This document shows positions 47,282 to 55,258 of a stretch of DNA of 64,000 bases, one piece after another; position 1 is the first letter of the stretch; every line of letters starts with the position of its first letter. Both the position numbers and the translations under genes were made by a program. The stretch is from positions 62,001-126,000 of the forward strand of contig NZ_JAKSYI010000069.1 in the NCBI RefSeq assembly GCF_022829285.1, read 5' to 3'. The notes under the pieces are model-generated. The model was not told the origin of the DNA. It searched no databases and saw nothing but the letters and a program-made list of their open reading frames with translations. Origin of the DNA: Methylobacterium sp. J-078 (GTDB lineage: Bacteria > Pseudomonadota > Alphaproteobacteria > Rhizobiales > Beijerinckiaceae).

Positions 47282-48013
47282 ATGACCCCCCTCGATCTCG
47301 ACGCCCTCGACCTTTCCGCCCTCCTGTGCTCGCGGGTCTGCCACGACGTGATCAGCCCCGTGGGCGCCATCGTGAACGGCCTGGAGGTCCTTGAGGACGA
47401 GAGCGACACCGCCATGCGGGAATTCGCCCTCGAGTTGATCGCCAAGAGCGCCCGCCAGGCCTCGGCCCGCCTGCAATTCGCCCGGATCGCCTTCGGGGCC
47501 GCCGGGTCGGCCGGCGCTTCGATCGATGTCGCCGATGCCGAGAAGGTCTCACGCGGCATGTTCGTCGACGACAAGACGCAGCTCGCCTGGAGCGCGCCCC
47601 AGGCGCTCTTCCCGAAGAACAAGGTCAAGCTCCTCCTCAACCTCGTGATGATCGCCCAGAGCGCGATCCCGCGCGGTGGTCTGATCGACGTCACCGTCCA
47701 GGGCGATGGCGAGGCGCCGACCCTGACCCTGAAGAGCAAGGGCTCGCATGCGCGCATCCCGGCCCACGTTGAGGCCCTGATCGCCGGCACGCCCGAGACA
47801 GGCAGCGTCGACGCCCACGGCATCCTGCCGTTCTATGCCGGCCTCGTCGCCCGCGCGGCGGCCATGGACGTGCGCTTCTCCATCGAGGGCGACACGGTGA
47901 CGATCGAGGCCACACCCACCGCCGCGGCGATTCCCACACCCCCGCCGGCCGATGCAGGCCCCGAGGCGGACCGCCCCTCGGATTCCGAGCCGCCGGAAAC
48001 GGCGCTCGCCTGA
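47282..48013 (+). CDS. chpT: ChpT-type histidine phosphotransferase
   Basis: 243 residues. The N-terminal helix carries the phospho-acceptor His21 in SRVCHDVISPVGAIVNGLEVL, the ChpT signature; a degenerate HATPase-like domain follows (LNLVMIAQSAIPRGGLIDV). In Caulobacter ChpT passes phosphate from CckA to CtrA and CpdR. The ATG at 47282 gives the normal N-terminus (MTPLDLDALDLSALLCSRV). A Pro/Ala-rich tail of about 30 residues is extra. It lies about 115 bases upstream of cheA with a hairpin between, and ctrA is about 6 kb away. Confidence 0.92.
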   Translation: MTPLDLDALDLSALLCSRVCHDVISPVGAIVNGLEVLEDESDTAMREFALELIAKSARQASARLQFARIAFGAAGSAGASIDVADAEKVSRGMFVDDKTQLAWSAPQALFPKNKVKLLLNLVMIAQSAIPRGGLIDVTVQGDGEAPTLTLKSKGSHARIPAHVEALIAGTPETGSVDAHGILPFYAGLVARAAAMDVRFSIEGDTVTIEATPTAAAIPTPPPADAGPEADRPSDSEPPETALA

Positions 48014-48020
48014 GCGGATC

Positions 48021-48061
48021 GCGGGAGTTCAGCGAGGATCTATGCTGTCTCCCGCTTTATT
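48021..48061 (+). terminator. Hairpin between chpT and cheA
   Basis: GCGGGAG / CTCCCGC with a 21-base loop followed by TTTATT. A plausible weak terminator that would separate chpT and cheA transcripts. Confidence 0.4.
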
Positions 48062-48129
48062 GGCGGCTGTGAAACTCTTCCCTAACCGGTTCGCCCGCAA
48101 GGTCCCGTTGCACAGACTGTAGTGCGCGT

Positions 48130-50835
48130 ATGGACCGAGTGCCTCTCATGGACGACTTGTTGCGTGAGTTCCTGACCGAGAGCGCCGAGCATCTCGATAC
48201 CGTCGATGCCGAGCTCGTCCGGTTCGAGCAGGATCCCAACAACCAGACGATCCTGCGGAACATCTTCCGCCTCGTCCACACCATCAAGGGCACCTGCGGC
48301 TTCCTCGGCCTGCCGCGCCTGGAAGCCCTGGCGCACGCCGCCGAGACCCTGATGGGGCAGTTCCGCGACGGCATGCCGGTGACCGGCCCGGCTGTGAGCC
48401 TGATCCTCGTGACCCTCGATCGCCTGAAGGCGATCCTCGGCGACCTGGAGGCCACCGGTTCTGAGCCCACCGGAAGCGACGACGACCTGATCGGTGCCCT
48501 CGAAGTGATGGCCGCCACGCCGGTGGCGGCGCCCGCACCCGTGGCCGATATCAAGCTGCCGGAGCCGGTGGCCCGCGAGCTCAAGCCGGGCGAGGTCAGC
48601 CTGGAGGATCTGGAGCGCGCCTTCATGGAGGCCGAGGGTCCCGACCCGTTCGACGCGCCCGTGGCGCCCGTCCCCGAGCCGATGCCGGCAGTCTCCGTCG
48701 CCGTCGAGGCCGAGGCACCCGTGCCGGCTCGGAGCCGGGACACGGCGAAGGCCGCCGACGCGCCCGCCGCGCCGGAGGGCGAGGGCGGCGTCGCGAAGGT
48801 CCAGACCATCCGCGTCAACGTCGATACCCTCGAACACCTCATGACGATGGTGTCCGAGCTGGTGCTGACCCGCAACCAGCTCCTCGAGATCGCCCGCCGC
48901 CACGACGATTCCACCTACAAGGTGCCGCTGCAGCGCCTCAGCCATGTGACGGCCGAGCTGCAGGAAGGGGTCATGAAGACCCGGATGCAGCCGATCGGCA
49001 ATGCCTGGCAGAAGCTGCCCCGCGTGGTGCGCGACCTGTCGTCGGAACTCGGCAAGCAGATCGAGCTCGTCATGAGCGGCGCCGAGACCGAACTCGACCG
49101 TCAGGTCCTGGAGGTCATCAAGGACCCGCTCACCCACATGGTGCGCAACTCAGCCGACCACGGCATCGAGTCGTCGGCCGACCGCAAGGCCGCCGGCAAG
49201 CCGGCGCGCGGCACCATCCGCCTCTCCGCCTATCACGAGGGCGGCACGATCACGATCGAGATCGCCGACGACGGCAAGGGCCTCGATCTCGCCGCCATCC
49301 GCCGCAAGGCCGTGGAGCGCAAGGTCGCCTCCCAGGCCGAGGTCGAGCGGATGACCGACGCCCAGGTGGCGAAGTTCATCTTCCATCCCGGCTTCTCCAC
49401 GGCCGCGGCCATCACCTCGGTCTCGGGCCGCGGCGTCGGCATGGACGTGGTCAAGACGAACATCGAGCTCATCGGCGGTGTCATCGACATCAACACGCAG
49501 CTCGGGCGCGGCACCACCTTCACCATCAAGATCCCGCTGACGCTCGCGATCATCGCCGCCCTCATCGTCAAGGCCGGCGACCAGCGCTACGCCGTCCCGC
49601 AGGTGGCTGTGCTGGAACTCGTGCGCGTCGACAAGGCGACGGCGCAGAAGGTCGAGCGCATCAACGGCTCGCCGGTCCTGCGCCTGCGCGAGCGCCTCCT
49701 GCCGATCGTCACCCTCACGGGCGTGCTCGGTCAGGATCAGGCCGCGGACGCCGTGGATTCCGGCTTCGTGGTGGTGGCGCAGGTCGGGCGCCAGCGCTTC
49801 GGCATCCTCGTGGACGAGGTCTTCCACACGGAGGAGATCGTCGTGAAGCCGATGTCCTCGAAGCTGCGCCACCTGCCGCTATTCGCCGGCAACACCATCC
49901 TGGGCGACGGCGCCGTGGTGCTCATCGTCGATCCCAACGGCATCGCCCAGCATGTCAGCCAGGGCTCGCAATCGGGCGGCGTGCCCGTGGAGGCCGAGGT
50001 CGAGGAGACGGAAGCGGCCGACGCCAAGGCGACACTCCTCGTCTTCAAGGGCGGCAAGGGCAGCTACAAGGCGGTCCCGCTCTCCCTCGTCACCCGCCTT
50101 GAGGAGATCGAGTCGGAGAAAGTCGAGTGGGTCGGCGGCCGTCCGCTGATCCAGTATCGCGGCCGCCTGATGCCGCTGGTCCCCGCCGATCCCTCGATCG
50201 AGATCCGAAGCTCCGGCAAGCAGGCGCTCGTGGTGTTCTCGGACGGCGAGCGGGCCATGGGCCTCGTGGTGGACGAGATCGTCGACATCGTCGAGGAGCG
50301 CCTCGACGTGGAGATCTCGGCCGACAGGTCCGATCTCATCGGCTCCGCCGTGCTGCGCGGCCGCGCCACCGAGATCATCAACATCGCCCACTTCCTGCCG
50401 CTGGCCTACGACGACTGGGCGCGCGGGCCCAAGAAGGCGGAGAAACGCGGCTCCACCCTGCTGCTCGTGGACGACTCCGCCTTCTTCCGCGACATGCTGA
50501 CCCCCGTGCTCAAGGCCGCCGGCTACAACGTCGTCACGGCGGCGAGCGCCGACGAGGCGGTGGCGACCCTGCTGAGCAACGGCCGCATCGACCTCGTGGT
50601 CTGCGACCTCGAAATGCCGGGACGCAACGGCTTCGACCTCGTCGGCGCCATGCGCCGGGCCGAGGGCCGCGTCGCCACCCTGCCTGTCATCGCCCTGACG
50701 GGCACGATCGGGCCCGACGCCATCGAGCGGGCGCGCACCCTCGGCATCGCCGACCTCGTGGCCAAGTTCGACCGCAGCGGCCTCGTCGCGGCCCTGTCCG
50801 AACTCGACACCACCCGCCTCGCCGCCGCCGCCTGA
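48130..50835 (+). CDS. cheA: Chemotaxis histidine kinase CheA with C-terminal receiver domain
   Basis: 901 residues. The HPt domain has LVHTIKGTCGFLGL (acceptor His50); dimerisation and HATPase regions follow (RVNVDTLEHLMTMVSELVLTRNQL, N-box MVRNSADHGIE, DDGKGLD, SGRGVGMDVVKTNIE). Two CheW-like domains occur at about 475-600 and 635-755. A receiver domain at about 775-895 (LLLVDDSAFF, acceptor Asp826 in CDLEMPG, ALTG, AKF) ends the protein. The P2 region is only a Pro/Ala-rich linker. Start is ATG 48130 or 48148. It phosphorylates CheY and CheB, and perhaps its own receiver. Confidence 0.96.
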   Translation: MDRVPLMDDLLREFLTESAEHLDTVDAELVRFEQDPNNQTILRNIFRLVHTIKGTCGFLGLPRLEALAHAAETLMGQFRDGMPVTGPAVSLILVTLDRLKAILGDLEATGSEPTGSDDDLIGALEVMAATPVAAPAPVADIKLPEPVARELKPGEVSLEDLERAFMEAEGPDPFDAPVAPVPEPMPAVSVAVEAEAPVPARSRDTAKAADAPAAPEGEGGVAKVQTIRVNVDTLEHLMTMVSELVLTRNQLLEIARRHDDSTYKVPLQRLSHVTAELQEGVMKTRMQPIGNAWQKLPRVVRDLSSELGKQIELVMSGAETELDRQVLEVIKDPLTHMVRNSADHGIESSADRKAAGKPARGTIRLSAYHEGGTITIEIADDGKGLDLAAIRRKAVERKVASQAEVERMTDAQVAKFIFHPGFSTAAAITSVSGRGVGMDVVKTNIELIGGVIDINTQLGRGTTFTIKIPLTLAIIAALIVKAGDQRYAVPQVAVLELVRVDKATAQKVERINGSPVLRLRERLLPIVTLTGVLGQDQAADAVDSGFVVVAQVGRQRFGILVDEVFHTEEIVVKPMSSKLRHLPLFAGNTILGDGAVVLIVDPNGIAQHVSQGSQSGGVPVEAEVEETEAADAKATLLVFKGGKGSYKAVPLSLVTRLEEIESEKVEWVGGRPLIQYRGRLMPLVPADPSIEIRSSGKQALVVFSDGERAMGLVVDEIVDIVEERLDVEISADRSDLIGSAVLRGRATEIINIAHFLPLAYDDWARGPKKAEKRGSTLLLVDDSAFFRDMLTPVLKAAGYNVVTAASADEAVATLLSNGRIDLVVCDLEMPGRNGFDLVGAMRRAEGRVATLPVIALTGTIGPDAIERARTLGIADLVAKFDRSGLVAALSELDTTRLAAAA

Positions 50836-50866
50836 TCGGCCCGTCCCCTTCCCGGAATCCCCGACC

Positions 50867-51355
50867 ATGATGCAGGCCGCCAACAGCAACGCCACCGACA
50901 CCCTCGCCACGCACGACTTTGTCACCGTCTTCGTCGGCGAGACCATGTTCGGGCTGGCCATCGACCGGGTGCACGACGTCTTCATCCCGGCCGGCGTCAC
51001 GCCGGTGCCCCTGGCGCCGCCGGAGATCGTCGGCCTCCTGAACCTGCGCGGCCGCGTCGTCACCGCGCTCTGCCTGCGGCGCCGGCTCAGCATGGGCCCG
51101 CGCGTGGGGGAGGGCGCCCAGATGGCGATCGGATTGGAGCAGGGCGGCGAGACCTTCGCGCTCATCGTCGACGGCGTCGGCGAAGTGCTCAAGCTCGGCG
51201 CCGATACCCACGAGCCCGTGCCGATCAATCTCGATGCGCGCTGGCGCGACCTGACGCTCGGCGTCCACCGGCTGGACGGCCGCCTCCTCGTCATCCTCGA
51301 CGTGGACGCCCTCCTGGCCTTCGGCACGAACACCCGCACCGTCGGCGCCGCCTGA
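50867..51355 (+). CDS. cheW: Chemotaxis coupling protein CheW
   Basis: 162 residues. CheW fold: TVFVGETMFGLAIDRVHDVFIP, VPLAPPEIVGLLNLRGRVVTALCLRRRL, LIVDGVGEVLKLG, and the C-terminal HRLDGRLLVILDVDALL. Links receptors to CheA in the signalling array; no receptor gene is present in this cluster. 31 bases after cheA and 13 before cheY, so one transcript is likely. Confidence 0.96.
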   Translation: MMQAANSNATDTLATHDFVTVFVGETMFGLAIDRVHDVFIPAGVTPVPLAPPEIVGLLNLRGRVVTALCLRRRLSMGPRVGEGAQMAIGLEQGGETFALIVDGVGEVLKLGADTHEPVPINLDARWRDLTLGVHRLDGRLLVILDVDALLAFGTNTRTVGAA

Positions 51356-51368
51356 AGAGGGAGTGGGA

Positions 51369-51755
51369 ATGATGAAGACCTGTCTCATCGTCGATGATTC
51401 CGCCGTGATCCGGAAGGTGGCCCGCCGGATCTTCGAGACCATGAACTTCCAGGTCGGCGAAGCCGAGGACGGCGAGAAGGCGCTCACCGCCTGTGGTGAG
51501 TCCATGCCGGACGCCATCCTGCTCGACTGGAACATGCCGACCATGGACGGCTACGATTTCCTCCGGGCGCTTCGGAAAACGCCGGGCGGCGAGAAGCCGA
51601 AGGTGCTGTTCTGCACCACCGAGAACGATGTCGGCGCCATCGCGCGGGCGCTGCATGCCGGCGCCGACGAATACATCATGAAGCCCTTCGACCGTGACAT
51701 CGTCACGGCGAAGCTCGCTCAGGTCGGCTTCCACGGCGAAGCCGACGCCGCCTGA
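51369..51755 (+). CDS. cheY: Chemotaxis response regulator CheY
   Basis: 128-residue single receiver. Acidic pair in LIVDDSAVIRK, acceptor Asp in ILLDWNMPTMDGYDF, the conserved Thr in FCTTEND and Lys in EYIMKPFD with the Tyr in place, so all switch residues are intact. It binds the flagellar switch when phosphorylated. ATG 51369 has AGGGAG five bases before it; another ATG follows at 51372 and an in-frame GTG is at 51363. Confidence 0.95.
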   Translation: MMKTCLIVDDSAVIRKVARRIFETMNFQVGEAEDGEKALTACGESMPDAILLDWNMPTMDGYDFLRALRKTPGGEKPKVLFCTTENDVGAIARALHAGADEYIMKPFDRDIVTAKLAQVGFHGEADAA

Positions 51756-51827
51756 CGCGTAAGCGCGGGACCGCCACAGATCCGGTCCCGAACGCCCCGC
51801 TCCCCCATCCTCCGCGTCACCCGAAGC

Positions 51828-53015
51828 GTGAACCCCTCCATGATGGCTGCCCCAGTACCGAACTACGCGGCGGGTCACGCGGCGCCGTCTCCGGCGGGCC
51901 AACGCGTCCGCGTCCTCATCGCGGACGATTCCGCCGTCGTGCGCGGGCTCGTCGCCCGCTGGATCGCGGAGGCCGGCCATGAGGTCGTGGCCACCGCCTC
52001 CAACGGCCGGATCGCCCTGGAGTCGATGTCGCGGCACGATCCCGACGTGATCCTTCTCGACATCGACATGCCGGAACTCGACGGCACCCAGGCCCTGCCG
52101 TTGCTGCTCGCCAAGAGCCCCGGTGTCCAGGTCATCATGATGTCGACGCTGACAACGCGGAACGCCGACATCTCGCTGCGCTGCCTCGCCCTCGGGGCCG
52201 TCGACTACATCCCGAAACCCGAGAGCAACCGGGGCGTGACCACCTCGGACGCGTTCCGCACCGACCTGATCGAGCGCGTCCGCTTGTTCGGCTCCGCCCG
52301 CGCCCGCAAGCGCGGCCCCGCCCTCGCCGTCGCGCCGGTGAGCCATGGCACGGCCGCCCCGTCCCCCGTCTCGGCCCTGCGCCCGACCGCGCCACTGGTC
52401 CTTCGACCGAAGGCGCGCACGGGTATCGCGCCCCGCGTCCTGCTGGTCGGTGCCTCGACGGGTGGTCCCCGCGCGGTCGGCGAGGTGCTGGAGAAGATCG
52501 GCAGCGCCACCCTGCGACAGTTTCCCGTGCTCATCGTGCAGCACATGCCGCCCGTCTTCACCGCCGTGTTCGCGGAGCATCTCGGTGCCCGCACTGGCCT
52601 GCCGGCGGCCGAGGGCAAGGCCGACGAACGCCTCCAGCCCGGGCGCATCTACGTGGCGCCCGGCGGGCGACACATGGGCCTCGGCGGCTCGCGCCAGGAC
52701 GTGACGATCCGGCTGCACGACGGCCCGGTGGTGAATTTCTGCCGGCCCGCCGTGGACGTGCTGTTCCAGGACGCGGCCGCGATCTTCGGGGCCTCCGCCC
52801 TCGCGGTGGTGCTGACCGGGATGGGGTCGGACGGCACCGGGGGTGCCCGGGCGCTCGTGGAGGCCGGGGCGGCCGTGCTCGCGCAGGACGAGGCCACCAG
52901 CACGGTCTGGGGCATGCCCGGCAGCATCGCCAAAGCGGGCCTCGCCCAGGCGATCCTGCCGCTGGCCGAGATCGGCCCCGCGTTACGCAATCTACTGATG
53001 GGACAGGGCGCATGA
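51828..53015 (+). CDS. cheB: Chemotaxis protein-glutamate methylesterase CheB
   Basis: 395 residues. N-terminal receiver (VLIADDSAVVRGLVARW, acceptor Asp in ILLDIDMPELDG, STLT, YIPKP) and C-terminal methylesterase with the catalytic Ser in GASTGGPRAV, His in QHMPPVFT and Asp in GMGSDGTGGA. Demethylates and deamidates receptors. An Ala/Pro-rich linker of about 60 residues separates the domains. GTG 51828 or ATG 51840 could be the start. Its stop overlaps the cheR start by four bases (ATGA). Confidence 0.96.
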   Translation: MNPSMMAAPVPNYAAGHAAPSPAGQRVRVLIADDSAVVRGLVARWIAEAGHEVVATASNGRIALESMSRHDPDVILLDIDMPELDGTQALPLLLAKSPGVQVIMMSTLTTRNADISLRCLALGAVDYIPKPESNRGVTTSDAFRTDLIERVRLFGSARARKRGPALAVAPVSHGTAAPSPVSALRPTAPLVLRPKARTGIAPRVLLVGASTGGPRAVGEVLEKIGSATLRQFPVLIVQHMPPVFTAVFAEHLGARTGLPAAEGKADERLQPGRIYVAPGGRHMGLGGSRQDVTIRLHDGPVVNFCRPAVDVLFQDAAAIFGASALAVVLTGMGSDGTGGARALVEAGAAVLAQDEATSTVWGMPGSIAKAGLAQAILPLAEIGPALRNLLMGQGA

Positions 53016-53905
53016 CCGAACTCGAGTTCGACTTCCTGCGCAACTATCTCAAGACCCGCTCGGGCCTCGCGCTCAGCGCCGAGAAGCGCTACCTCATCGA
53101 GAGCCGGCTCGGTCCGGTCTGCCGACGCTTTAACCTCGCGGGCCTCGGCGCTCTGGTCAACGCCCTCAAGGGCAGCCGGGATCTCGCCCTGGAACGGGCC
53201 GTGGTCGAGGCGATGACCACCAACGAGACGTTCTTCTTCCGCGACCGCACGCCCTTCGACCTGTTCCGCGACGTGCTGCTGCCGGAGGCCATGGCCCGGC
53301 GCGTTGCGCAGCGCCGCCTGCGCATCTGGTGTGCGGCAGCCTCTACCGGCCAGGAGCCTTACTCCCTGGCGATGATGCTGCAGGATGCCGCTCCGCGGCT
53401 CGCCGGCTGGCATGTCGACCTCGTCGCCACGGACCTCTCGACCGAGGTCCTGGAAAAGGCCAAGGCTGGGCTCTACAGCCACTTCGAGGTGCAGCGCGGC
53501 CTGCCCGTGCAGTCGCTGATCAAGCATTTCGAGCAGATGGGCGAGCAGTGGCGCATCTCCGCCAGCCTGCGGCAGATGGTGGATTACCGCCCTCTGAATC
53601 TGCTGCATCCCTTCGATGCCCTGGGCACCTTCGACATCATCTACTGCCGTAACGTGTTGATCTATTTCGACGCGCCGACGAAGGGCGACGTCCTGGGGCG
53701 CCTCAGCGCCAGCCTCGCGCCGGACGGTGCGCTGCTGCTGGGTGCCGCCGAGACCGTGATCGGCCTGACCGAGAAGCTGGTCCCGAACGCCCAGCATCGG
53801 GGCCTCTACGTGCAGGCCAGCGCCGCCGCCCGTGCCCCGGCCGCCCGCGTGCTGCCCGGCCTACCCGCTTCCGACCCGGGTCTGCGCAGGGTGGTCGGTC
53901 TCTGA
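53012..53905 (+). CDS. cheR: Chemotaxis protein-glutamate O-methyltransferase CheR
   Basis: 297 residues. N-terminal helical domain FDFLRNYLKTRSGLALSAEKRYL, then the SAM-binding domain: TTNETFFFRDRTPFD, RIWCAAASTGQEPYSLAMML, ATDLSTEVLEKAKAG, DIIYCRNVLIYFD. Methylates receptor glutamates. The ATG overlaps the cheB stop (ATGA), so translation is coupled. It ends the che operon; ctrA converges from the other side. Confidence 0.96.
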   Translation: MTELEFDFLRNYLKTRSGLALSAEKRYLIESRLGPVCRRFNLAGLGALVNALKGSRDLALERAVVEAMTTNETFFFRDRTPFDLFRDVLLPEAMARRVAQRRLRIWCAAASTGQEPYSLAMMLQDAAPRLAGWHVDLVATDLSTEVLEKAKAGLYSHFEVQRGLPVQSLIKHFEQMGEQWRISASLRQMVDYRPLNLLHPFDALGTFDIIYCRNVLIYFDAPTKGDVLGRLSASLAPDGALLLGAAETVIGLTEKLVPNAQHRGLYVQASAAARAPAARVLPGLPASDPGLRRVVGL

Positions 53906-54063
53906 AGAGGTTACGAGCCGCGAAGGATCGCGGCCCCGGGACGCCGGCGCACAGGCCGGGCTTCCCGGGGCTGAGCATGTCGGCGGACACGCGCGTGGTT
54001 CGCGATCCGACTTCTCCGAGGTCCCGGGACCGATCGCTCCGCGGCGAAACAGGACGCCAAATG

Positions 54064-54089
54064 AAAAAAGGCCCCGCTCCCGCGGGGCC
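54064..54089 (-). terminator. Intrinsic terminator of ctrA
   Basis: On the minus strand GGCCCCGC-GGGA-GCGGGGCC is followed by TTTTTT: an 8-bp GC stem, 4-base loop and a six-T run, between ctrA and convergent cheR. Confidence 0.8.
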
Positions 54090-54114
54090 GTTTCGTCCGT
54101 CTCCTCCGAAGAAT

Positions 54115-54816
54115 TCAGACGGCGATGCGTTCTTCGCCCTCGTTGGGTTCGCGCAGCACGTAGCCGCGGCCCCAGACGGTCTCGATGTAGTTCTTTCCGG
54201 AAGAGGCGTTGGCGAGCTTCTTGCGCAGCTTACAGATGAACACGTCGATGATCTTGAGCTCGGGCTCGTCCATGCCGCCGTAGAGGTGGTTGAGGAACAT
54301 TTCCTTCGTGAGCGTCGTGCCCTTCCGCAGCGAGAGGAGTTCCAGCATCTGGTACTCCTTGCCGGTGAGGTGCACGCGGGAGCCGGAGACCTCCACGGTC
54401 TTCTGGTCGAGGTTCACGATGAGGTCGCCCGTGGTGATCACCGACTGGGCGTGGCCCTTCGAGCGACGCACGATGGCGTGGATGCGGGCGACGAGCTCGT
54501 CCTTGTGGAACGGCTTGGTGAGGTAGTCGTCGGCGCCGAAGCCGAGGCCCTTCACCTTGTCCTCGATGCCCGCCATGCCGGAGAGGATCAGGATGGGGGT
54601 CTTCACCTTGGCGACGCGGAGGTTCCGGAGCACCTCGTAGCCCGACATGTCGGGCAGGTTCAGGTCCAGCAGGATGATGTCGTAGTCGTAGAGCTTGCCG
54701 AGGTCGATCCCTTCCTCGCCCAGGTCGGTGGTGTAGGTGTTGAAGCTCTCGGACTTGAGCATCAGTTCGATGCTCTGCGCGGTTGCGCTGTCGTCCTCGA
54801 TCAGAAGTACCCGCAT
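54115..54816 (-). CDS. ctrA: Cell-cycle response regulator CtrA
   Basis: 233 residues, an OmpR-type regulator. Receiver with [20 protein letters not shown], acceptor Asp in [16 protein letters not shown], and [13 protein letters not shown]; winged helix with [49 protein letters not shown] in parts, the highly conserved CtrA DNA-reading region. It controls the cell cycle, flagella and DNA methylation genes in Alphaproteobacteria. The C-terminal tail ([12 protein letters not shown]) lacks the AA degron of Caulobacter. The ATG at 54816 is the conserved start. Its leader contains a GANTC site, two TTAAC words and a perfect hairpin. Confidence 0.97.
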   Translation of the reverse strand: MRVLLIEDDSATAQSIELMLKSESFNTYTTDLGEEGIDLGKLYDYDIILLDLNLPDMSGYEVLRNLRVAKVKTPILILSGMAGIEDKVKGLGFGADDYLTKPFHKDELVARIHAIVRRSKGHAQSVITTGDLIVNLDQKTVEVSGSRVHLTGKEYQMLELLSLRKGTTLTKEMFLNHLYGGMDEPELKIIDVFICKLRKKLANASSGKNYIETVWGRGYVLREPNEGEERIAV

Positions 54817-54871
54817 CGTCGGTCCCCAGCCCAGCCGGCCGTGTGCAGCGTACGGGCAAGCCCCCGCCGTT

Positions 54872-54897
54872 CGTCCGCCACCGGCCCGTGGCGGACG
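54872..54897 (-). promoter_or_regulatory. Perfect 10-bp hairpin in the ctrA leader
   Basis: CGTCCGCCAC / GTGGCGGACG with a 6-base loop, 56-81 bases upstream of the ctrA start, inside the predicted untranslated leader. No T-run follows, so it is more likely to affect mRNA stability or translation than to end transcription. Confidence 0.5.
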
Positions 54898-54928
54898 CTC
54901 CCTCGTCATTGACGTGAAACGCTATTCG

Positions 54929-54952
54929 TTAATCGTTAACAAAACCTGATTC
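54929..54952 (-). promoter_or_regulatory. Candidate ctrA promoter region: two TTAAC words and a GANTC site
   Basis: On the minus strand GAATC (54952-54948) precedes GTTAACGATTAACG. GANTC is the CcrM methylation target that regulates ctrA P1 in Caulobacter; TTAAC is the CtrA half site, but the two here are spaced TTAA-N3-TTAA, not the usual N7. Autoregulation plus methylation control is inferred. Confidence 0.5.
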
Positions 54953-55201
54953 ACGGATGCAAGCACGCAATTGGACCCGATTTCCGGCCACGCTTCTCGC
55001 CGTTGACGGTCTGTTCTCGTAAGACCGTTTGCCGGCTCGACGCGGACCGTCCGCGTGTCCCCTCAAGTCCCTCGCCCGTAAACGCTTCTCGCAGGATGTC
55101 TCCCCGGCGCCACGGCATCGGAATGTCGTGGCCCCGGGCAAAGATTTCTCGGATCCCGGCCGGAGCCGGCGGCCTGCTACAAGCCCGATGCACACAGTGT
55201 T

Positions 55202-55258
55202 AAGGAGGGAGGTAAACGAATGGTTGAGAGAGTCGCCGATGACGGAACGCGACCCTAG
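55202..55258 (+). CDS. Short upstream ORF overlapping the fliI start (candidate)
   Basis: AAGGAGGGAGGT (55202-55213), a nearly perfect ribosome binding site, lies 7 bases before ATG 55220. That frame gives 12 codons ([12 protein letters not shown]) and stops at TAG 55256-55258, past the fliI ATG at 55239 and in another frame. It could couple translation into fliI or be a decoy, with fliI starting at the in-frame TTG 55224. Confidence 0.4.
   Translation, partial: KEGGKRMVERVADDGTRP

Larger units (their letters stand above)
54817..55238. other. Divergent control region between ctrA and fliI
   Basis: About 420 bases. Toward ctrA: hairpin 54872-54897, TTAA words 54929-54939 and GATTC 54948-54952. 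Toward fliI: inverted repeat ACGGTCT-N9-AGACCGT (55006-55028), 15-bp palindrome CGCGGAC-C-GTCCGCG (55041-55055) and a strong ribosome binding site at 55202-55213. No further gene seen. Confidence 0.6.
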
